Source: Acidimicrobiales bacterium (GTDB lineage Bacteria; Actinomycetota; Acidimicrobiia; Acidimicrobiales; Poriferisodalaceae). Taken from it: a DNA stretch of 10,760 bases. Under the pieces are notes generated by a model. It saw only the letters and a list, made by a program, of their open reading frames with translations. It did not search any database and was not told the origin of the DNA. The first letter of the stretch is position 1, and every line of letters starts with the position of its first letter. Of the stretch, positions 6,994-10,760 are shown in pieces. The position numbers were made by a program, and so were the translations under genes. The stretch spans positions 1-10,760 of the forward strand of contig JASMKJ010000264.1 in NCBI GenBank assembly GCA_030749275.1, given 5' to 3'.

Positions 6994-7919
6994 ACCCACC
7001 GGTCCGCGTCGGGGTGACCCCCGGTATCGACATCTGGTCCCGCCCATGGGAAGAACGGCGCAAGGTTATAGATCTAGTCGTTGATACCGGGATCGATCAC
7101 GTTTTCTTCGCTGACCATGTGAGCTTCAGAGTTGGACACGGTCACGACGGCATGGTGGTCGCGGCTGCGGTAGCGAACCTCCACCCGACATTAGGAATAT
7201 ACATAGGTGTTTACCTTCTGCCCCTCCGACACCCAATTCCAGTTGCGCGTCAACTAGCTAATCTCGCAGAAATGGCCCCTGGACGGGTCAGCTTTGGAGT
7301 CGGTGTAGGCGGGGACGACCGCCACGAAGTGGAAATTTGTGGTGTTGACCCCCGAACCCGTGGCAAGAGGACCGACGAATCACTTCAAATAATCCGGAAG
7401 CTACTTGCTGGCGAAACAGTGGATCACAGGGGCGAATTTTTCAGTTTCGAACAAGCAAGAATCGTTCCAATGCCCGACCCACCGATCCCCGTGTATGTCG
7501 GTGGACGGGCTGACGCAGCACTCCGCAGAGCGGGTCGATACGCCGATGGATGGCTAGGTATCTGGTGTTCAAGTGAAAGGTATGCCGAATCGCTGACAAT
7601 CTTCGAAAAAGCGGCACAGGAGGCTCAAAGAAAAATTCAACCCGATCATGGGATTCAACTCTGGGTAGGCGTTGGGAAGGATCGAGATCAAGCAGCCTCC
7701 TTGGTCGGCCCTGCCATGGAAGGGTTTTATCGAGTGCCGTTTGAAAAATTTTCTCGGTACACCCCCCATGGAACAGTGAGCGACATCGTTGATTTCTTGG
7801 CCCCCTATCTGGAGGCCGGGTGCCGCCACTTCAACCTCACTCCCGTCGCAGCACATGCCGAAGAAGGCATAGAAGCGATTGGAGAAGTACGGGAACGACT
7901 TCGCCTCCTTACTGACTAG
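6990..7919 (+). CDS. LLM-class (luciferase-like) flavin-dependent oxidoreductase, possibly F420-dependent
   Basis: A 309-residue TIM-barrel protein of the bacterial luciferase superfamily. Visible features are [13 protein letters not shown] (34-46), the strand and loop [10 protein letters not shown] (99-108), [16 protein letters not shown] (124-139) and the phosphate-binding-type segment [20 protein letters not shown] (167-186). All are typical of the subgroup that includes F420-dependent dehydrogenases/reductases and FMNH2-dependent monooxygenases. The length lacks the insertions of long-chain alkane monooxygenases. The ATG overlaps the thioesterase stop by 4 bp. The choice between F420 and FMN cannot be made by eye; F420 is favoured only because the organism looks actinobacterial. 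It could oxidise an alcohol, reduce a double bond, or insert oxygen next to a ketone. Confidence 0.9.
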   Translation: MNPPVRVGVTPGIDIWSRPWEERRKVIDLVVDTGIDHVFFADHVSFRVGHGHDGMVVAAAVANLHPTLGIYIGVYLLPLRHPIPVARQLANLAEMAPGRVSFGVGVGGDDRHEVEICGVDPRTRGKRTDESLQIIRKLLAGETVDHRGEFFSFEQARIVPMPDPPIPVYVGGRADAALRRAGRYADGWLGIWCSSERYAESLTIFEKAAQEAQRKIQPDHGIQLWVGVGKDRDQAASLVGPAMEGFYRVPFEKFSRYTPHGTVSDIVDFLAPYLEAGCRHFNLTPVAAHAEEGIEAIGEVRERLRLLTD

Positions 7920-7929
7920 TCTTGAGTTG

Positions 7930-8790
7930 GTGAATGCGACATACCAATCAGAACTCTCACTCAGACCCATCGCTGGAGCTCTTGGGGCTGAGATTAGAAA
8001 TGTCGATTTAACTGTTATCAACGAAGCTGTGATGGAAGAAATTCGCGCGGCGTTCGTCAAATATCACGTGCTGGTGTTTAGAGGTCAAACCCTTTCGCCA
8101 ACAGCACAGAAAAATTTCGCCGAGTACTTCGGATCACTTGAAACTCACCCTTATATACAAGGCCTTGAGGAAGACCCAGAAGTGGTAGCCATCATTAAGG
8201 AACCCCATGAGACCGTCAACTTTGGTGGGGGCTGGCACACGGATATGTCCTTTCTGCCTAAGCCCCCACTTGGCTCGGTTCTCTATGCGTTAGAAGTGCC
8301 CGACTACGGCGGTGACACACTCTTTTCCAACCAACATGCCGCGTACATGGCGCTCTCAGACCCGATGAAAGAAGTCGTCGATGGGCTGACGGCTGTTCAC
8401 TCAGCGGCAAGTCAATATGGGCGAGGAGGAGACTCCGAAAAACATAAGGCTGAACGCGGATCGATGCACCTTGAAGTTTCTGACGAAGCCCACCAACTAG
8501 TTGAACACCCAGTTGTTCGCACCCACCCAGAATCAAAACTCAGAGCTCTCTATGTCAATCGGCCGTTCACTGAGAGCATTACGGGCATGACACGGGCTGA
8601 AAGCAAAGCGCTTCTCGGCTTCTTATACGGGCATTGCGAACAAGAACGTTTTAGCTGCAGAGTCAAATGGGAAGTTGGGACGGTGACGATGTGGGACAAC
8701 CGGATTGTCCAGCACTACGCGCTGAATGACTATCAAGGTCAGAGACGGCACATGAATCGAGTGACCATCGAAGGTGGTAGGCCCCGTTAG
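7930..8790 (+). CDS. TauD/TfdA-family 2-oxoglutarate/Fe(II) dioxygenase
   Basis: A 286-residue member of the taurine/2,4-D dioxygenase family. The iron triad is H103 and D105 (GGWHTDMSF) with H262 ([13 protein letters not shown]). R273, 11 residues after the distal His, matches the 2-oxoglutarate-binding Arg of TauD, and R277, at +15, matches the TauD Arg that contacts the substrate sulfonate. H73 also aligns with a TauD substrate His, but the TauD Tyr73 and Asn95 positions appear as Ile76 and Gly99. The substrate is therefore probably an anionic compound other than taurine. The start is taken as the GTG at 7930, ten nt after the upstream stop, which places the family's opening sequence ([12 protein letters not shown]) near the N-terminus; the frame is open back to a TTG at 7879. 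There is no strong ribosome site. No sulfonate transporter or sulfur gene lies nearby. Confidence 0.9.
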   Translation: MNATYQSELSLRPIAGALGAEIRNVDLTVINEAVMEEIRAAFVKYHVLVFRGQTLSPTAQKNFAEYFGSLETHPYIQGLEEDPEVVAIIKEPHETVNFGGGWHTDMSFLPKPPLGSVLYALEVPDYGGDTLFSNQHAAYMALSDPMKEVVDGLTAVHSAASQYGRGGDSEKHKAERGSMHLEVSDEAHQLVEHPVVRTHPESKLRALYVNRPFTESITGMTRAESKALLGFLYGHCEQERFSCRVKWEVGTVTMWDNRIVQHYALNDYQGQRRHMNRVTIEGGRPR

Positions 8791-8847
8791 CTCCGGGGAA
8801 TTTCGTGCGCGAGACTGCAAGGCGTATCCAATTCTCCAACGGGGTAT

Positions 8848-8854
8848 AAGGGGG
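8848..8854 (+). promoter_or_regulatory. Ribosome binding site before the GTG-started CoA-transferase gene
   Basis: AAGGGGG, 4 nt before the GTG at 8859, supports that start. The 68-bp gap before it is among the longer ones within the plus-strand run and shows no convincing promoter or terminator. Confidence 0.45.
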
Positions 8855-8858
8855 CGCA

Positions 8859-10049
8859 GTGCGACCGCTCGAGGGAATCAAAGTATTAGATATGAGTCGC
8901 GTGCTAGCAGGACCTTTCGCCGGTCGTATCCTGCACGATCTCGGAGCCGAGGTAGTGAAAATAGAACCCCCCGAAGGAGACGTAACACGGAACTGGGGAA
9001 AGGTTCGTGCAGGTCTAGCTGGTTATTACACACAGCAGAACGTAGGTAAACAGAACGTATGTATAGACCTCCGAGCTGAAGGGGGCCCTGAACTCGTTCG
9101 GCGGCTCGCGGTCGAAGCCGACGTACTAATCGAAAATTTTCGGCCTGGCATAATGAAAAAATTCGGCCTCGCCTACGAAGACCTGAGCCGGTTGAACCCA
9201 AAGCTCGTCATGCTTTCCATTTCGGGTTTCGGCCAGGCAGGCCCTGAATCTGCTAGGGCCGCATACGCCCCGATCTTGCATGCCGAGTCCGGATGGCTTC
9301 AACGCAGCGCGGAGTGGAACCAACGACCAGTAAGCGACCTGAATCTCTCGGCAGCGGACACCAACGCCTCATTACACGGAACAATCGGCCTGTTGGCCGC
9401 GCTACGCGTCGCGGAACTAACGGGTGAAGGGCAGCACATAGATATGTGCATGCTTGACGCCTTTCTCGCCACCGACGACGCAAGCCACGTCGGCTTGGAT
9501 GACCTTCGCTATACACCAGCCGGTGGACTGGTATGGGAAGGAGTTGATGGACCCATACTTACCGCCGGAGATTTCAGATGGATCTGGAAGCAACTCCATG
9601 CAGTACACGGATTAGAAGACGAAGCTCCCGAAGGTGCCGATATTCCTACAAAACGAGCCTATAGAGAAGTGGCAATCAATAAGTTCCTCGGTTCCTTTGA
9701 CACTCGAGCAGAAATGTATGAAGCGCTTGACGAATGCAACCTCGCCTGGGGCGACATCAAAACCACCGCGCAAGCCTACGAATCGCCGACAGCTGCGCAT
9801 AGAGGTTCTTCGGTAGCGATAGATGCCCGAGACGGAGCTACCAGACGAGTTCCACAGACGCCCTATCGCTTTTCCAAGAGCGACTCGGGAGTACAACCAG
9901 CCGACGTAGCTCCATATCGAGGGGAACACAATTCCGAGGTTCTTTTAGGTTGGCTTGGCTCAAGTGACCATGAGGTTGAGGCGCTTCTTCGGGCAGGTGT
10001 GCTCCTCGAAGAAGAAGGATCTGAAGAGGTTCAGCATGGGAAGGCTTGA
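8859..10049 (+). CDS. CaiB/BaiF family (family III) CoA-transferase
   Basis: A 396-residue family III CoA-transferase, an enzyme type that moves CoA from a donor thioester to a carboxylic acid as an interlocked dimer. The N-terminal block LDMSRVLAGPFAGRILHDLG and VVKIEPPEGD (32-41) is diagnostic. NVCIDLR (66-72), ADVLIENFRPG (87-97) and SISGFGQAGP (120-129) follow. Asp167, in LSAADTNASLHG, aligns with the catalytic Asp that forms the glutamyl/aspartyl-CoA anhydride in formyl-CoA transferase. TGEGQHIDMCMLDA (188-201) completes the core. The alpha-methylacyl-CoA racemase sub-branch has a GHD-type motif after the GP segment; here that place reads AAYAPILHAESG, so transferase is favoured over racemase. 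The GTG start has a purine-rich site 4 nt upstream. The 3' end overlaps the SDR gene by 14 bp. It probably activates the acid substrate or product of the run. Confidence 0.93.
   Translation: MRPLEGIKVLDMSRVLAGPFAGRILHDLGAEVVKIEPPEGDVTRNWGKVRAGLAGYYTQQNVGKQNVCIDLRAEGGPELVRRLAVEADVLIENFRPGIMKKFGLAYEDLSRLNPKLVMLSISGFGQAGPESARAAYAPILHAESGWLQRSAEWNQRPVSDLNLSAADTNASLHGTIGLLAALRVAELTGEGQHIDMCMLDAFLATDDASHVGLDDLRYTPAGGLVWEGVDGPILTAGDFRWIWKQLHAVHGLEDEAPEGADIPTKRAYREVAINKFLGSFDTRAEMYEALDECNLAWGDIKTTAQAYESPTAAHRGSSVAIDARDGATRRVPQTPYRFSKSDSGVQPADVAPYRGEHNSEVLLGWLGSSDHEVEALLRAGVLLEEEGSEEVQHGKA
10025..10029 (+). promoter_or_regulatory. Ribosome binding site fixing the SDR start
   Basis: AGAGG within the end of the CoA-transferase gene, 6 nt before the ATG at 10036. 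It supports a start that overlaps the upstream gene by 14 bp. Confidence 0.55.
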
Positions 10050-10760
10050 TGGGAAGGTCGCTGTTATCACCGGAGCAGCCAGCGGAATGGGGGCAGCAAC
10101 TGCCCAACTTTTTGCTTCCGAAGGAGCTCGAGTTCTGGTCACCGATATGAATGAACTCCAAGGCCAAAGCATCGCCGATGGGCTTGGAACAAACAGTGAC
10201 TTCCGACGGGTCGATGTGTCGCGCGAAGAAGACATCGCCGCCGCTGTTGATCAAGCCAATTCGGTTTGGGGTCGCCTCGATGTGATGTTCAATAACGCAG
10301 GTTTTGGCGGCGCTCGAGGCCCAATCGAATCAATCAGCGAAGACGACTTTGATCTCACGGTTGATGTGTTACTCAAAGGGGTGTTCTTTGGTATGAAACA
10401 TGCCGCGCCAATCATGAAACAACAAGGTTTCGGATCAATTATTTCCACCGCCTCGGTTGCCGGTTTACAAGCAGGAGAATCCCCGCACCTATACACGGCC
10501 ACTAAGGCCGCAGTGATACATCTCACAAAATCCGTGGCGCTTGAACTCGGACAACAAGGCGTCAGGGTCAACGCGATTTGCCCGGGGGTAGTTGCAACCC
10601 CATTAGCTCATGGGCCTCTCGACGAACATCGACGTCAAAAGTTTCGTGACCGCTTTGGACGGCATCAACCAATTGGTCGAGTAGGTGAACCCGAAGACAT
10701 AGCGCAAGCAGCCCTGTTTCTAGCGTCAGACGATTCAACTTTCATTACAGGCACAGCGAT
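10036..10760 (+). CDS. Short-chain dehydrogenase/reductase (SDR), 3' end cut by the window
   Basis: The first 241 codons of a classical SDR oxidoreductase. The cofactor-binding TGAASGMG is at residues 12-19, Asp37 at the end of strand 2 (VLVTDMN) indicates NAD(H) preference, and NNAG is at 86-89. The catalytic Ser140 and the YTATK motif (Tyr153, Lys157) have the standard 13-residue spacing. VRVNAICPGVVATPL (177-191) is the usual cofactor-loop segment. The sequence reaches the FLASDDSTFITGT segment, so only about 15-25 residues are likely missing. The gene begins inside the end of the CoA-transferase gene with a good ribosome site and is surely co-translated. It likely oxidises a secondary alcohol or hydroxyacyl intermediate produced by one of the upstream oxygenases. 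Which substrate cannot be told. Confidence 0.93.
   Translation, partial: MGRLDGKVAVITGAASGMGAATAQLFASEGARVLVTDMNELQGQSIADGLGTNSDFRRVDVSREEDIAAAVDQANSVWGRLDVMFNNAGFGGARGPIESISEDDFDLTVDVLLKGVFFGMKHAAPIMKQQGFGSIISTASVAGLQAGESPHLYTATKAAVIHLTKSVALELGQQGVRVNAICPGVVATPLAHGPLDEHRRQKFRDRFGRHQPIGRVGEPEDIAQAALFLASDDSTFITGTA

Noticed and set aside
7569..8060. 163-codon open frame on the minus strand
   Set aside because: It is antisense to the well-supported flavin oxidoreductase and TauD-like genes, has no recognisable motif and looks like a shadow frame.
8782..8798. CCCCG-N7-CGGGG inverted repeat across the TauD-like stop codon
   Set aside because: The stem is only 5 bp and no T-run follows, so it does not qualify as an intrinsic terminator; the next gene is in the same direction.
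9838..10254. 138-codon open frame on the minus strand
   Set aside because: It crosses the ends of the CoA-transferase and SDR genes, both strongly supported by motifs; no ribosome site or family signal.
1..10760. Defence, mobile-element or CRISPR-type system
   Set aside because: No transposase, integrase, Cas, nuclease, toxin-antitoxin or regularly spaced repeat was seen; every gene is metabolic, transport or membrane-associated.

Overview
The window reads as a piece of a mid-GC bacterial chromosome (roughly 50-55% GC by eye, not counted), probably an actinobacterium of the Acidimicrobiia type. The clues are a CYP125/CYP142-like cytochrome P450, a luciferase-fold flavin oxidoreductase of the class that often uses F420, a family III CoA-transferase, an actinobacterial-looking YihY/BrkB membrane protein, and GTG/TTG starts. 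Other bacteria rich in lipid-catabolic oxygenases (for example SAR202 Chloroflexi) cannot be excluded. No tRNA, rRNA, CRISPR array, insertion sequence or other mobile element is visible. Coding density is very high and no gap exceeds 100 bases.

Layout. (1) Positions 1-2074, minus strand: a tight three-gene run, read right to left. It holds a 3-hydroxyisobutyrate-dehydrogenase-family enzyme, a PhyH-like 2-oxoglutarate/Fe(II) oxygenase, and the N-terminal part of an alpha/beta hydrolase that runs off the left edge. (2) About 2171-3433, plus strand: a 12-helix MFS transporter, divergent from the dehydrogenase. (3) 3326-4270, minus strand: a YihY/BrkB-family membrane protein whose 3' end overlaps the transporter's 3' end by 108 bp. 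(4) 4360-10760, plus strand: seven co-directional genes encoding a P450, an alpha/beta hydrolase, a hotdog thioesterase, a luciferase-like flavin oxidoreductase, a TauD/TfdA dioxygenase, a CaiB/BaiF CoA-transferase and an SDR dehydrogenase that is cut off by the right edge. Several junctions overlap by 4 to 14 bp.

How the genes may work together (inference). The seven-gene run combines three chemically different oxidation catalysts (heme, flavin/F420, non-heme iron) with CoA activation, CoA-ester hydrolysis, carboxyl-ester hydrolysis and alcohol oxidation. This fits a peripheral catabolic pathway that hydroxylates a hydrophobic (sterol-, terpenoid- or branched-lipid-like) molecule, cleaves it, loads the acid on CoA and oxidises the alcohol. 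The minus-strand run adds a second 2OG oxygenase, a beta-hydroxyacid dehydrogenase and another hydrolase, and the MFS protein could import the substrate. The substrate cannot be read from sequence, and no ferredoxin or ferredoxin reductase for the P450 lies in the window. Members of every family here are known; what may be undescribed is the combination.
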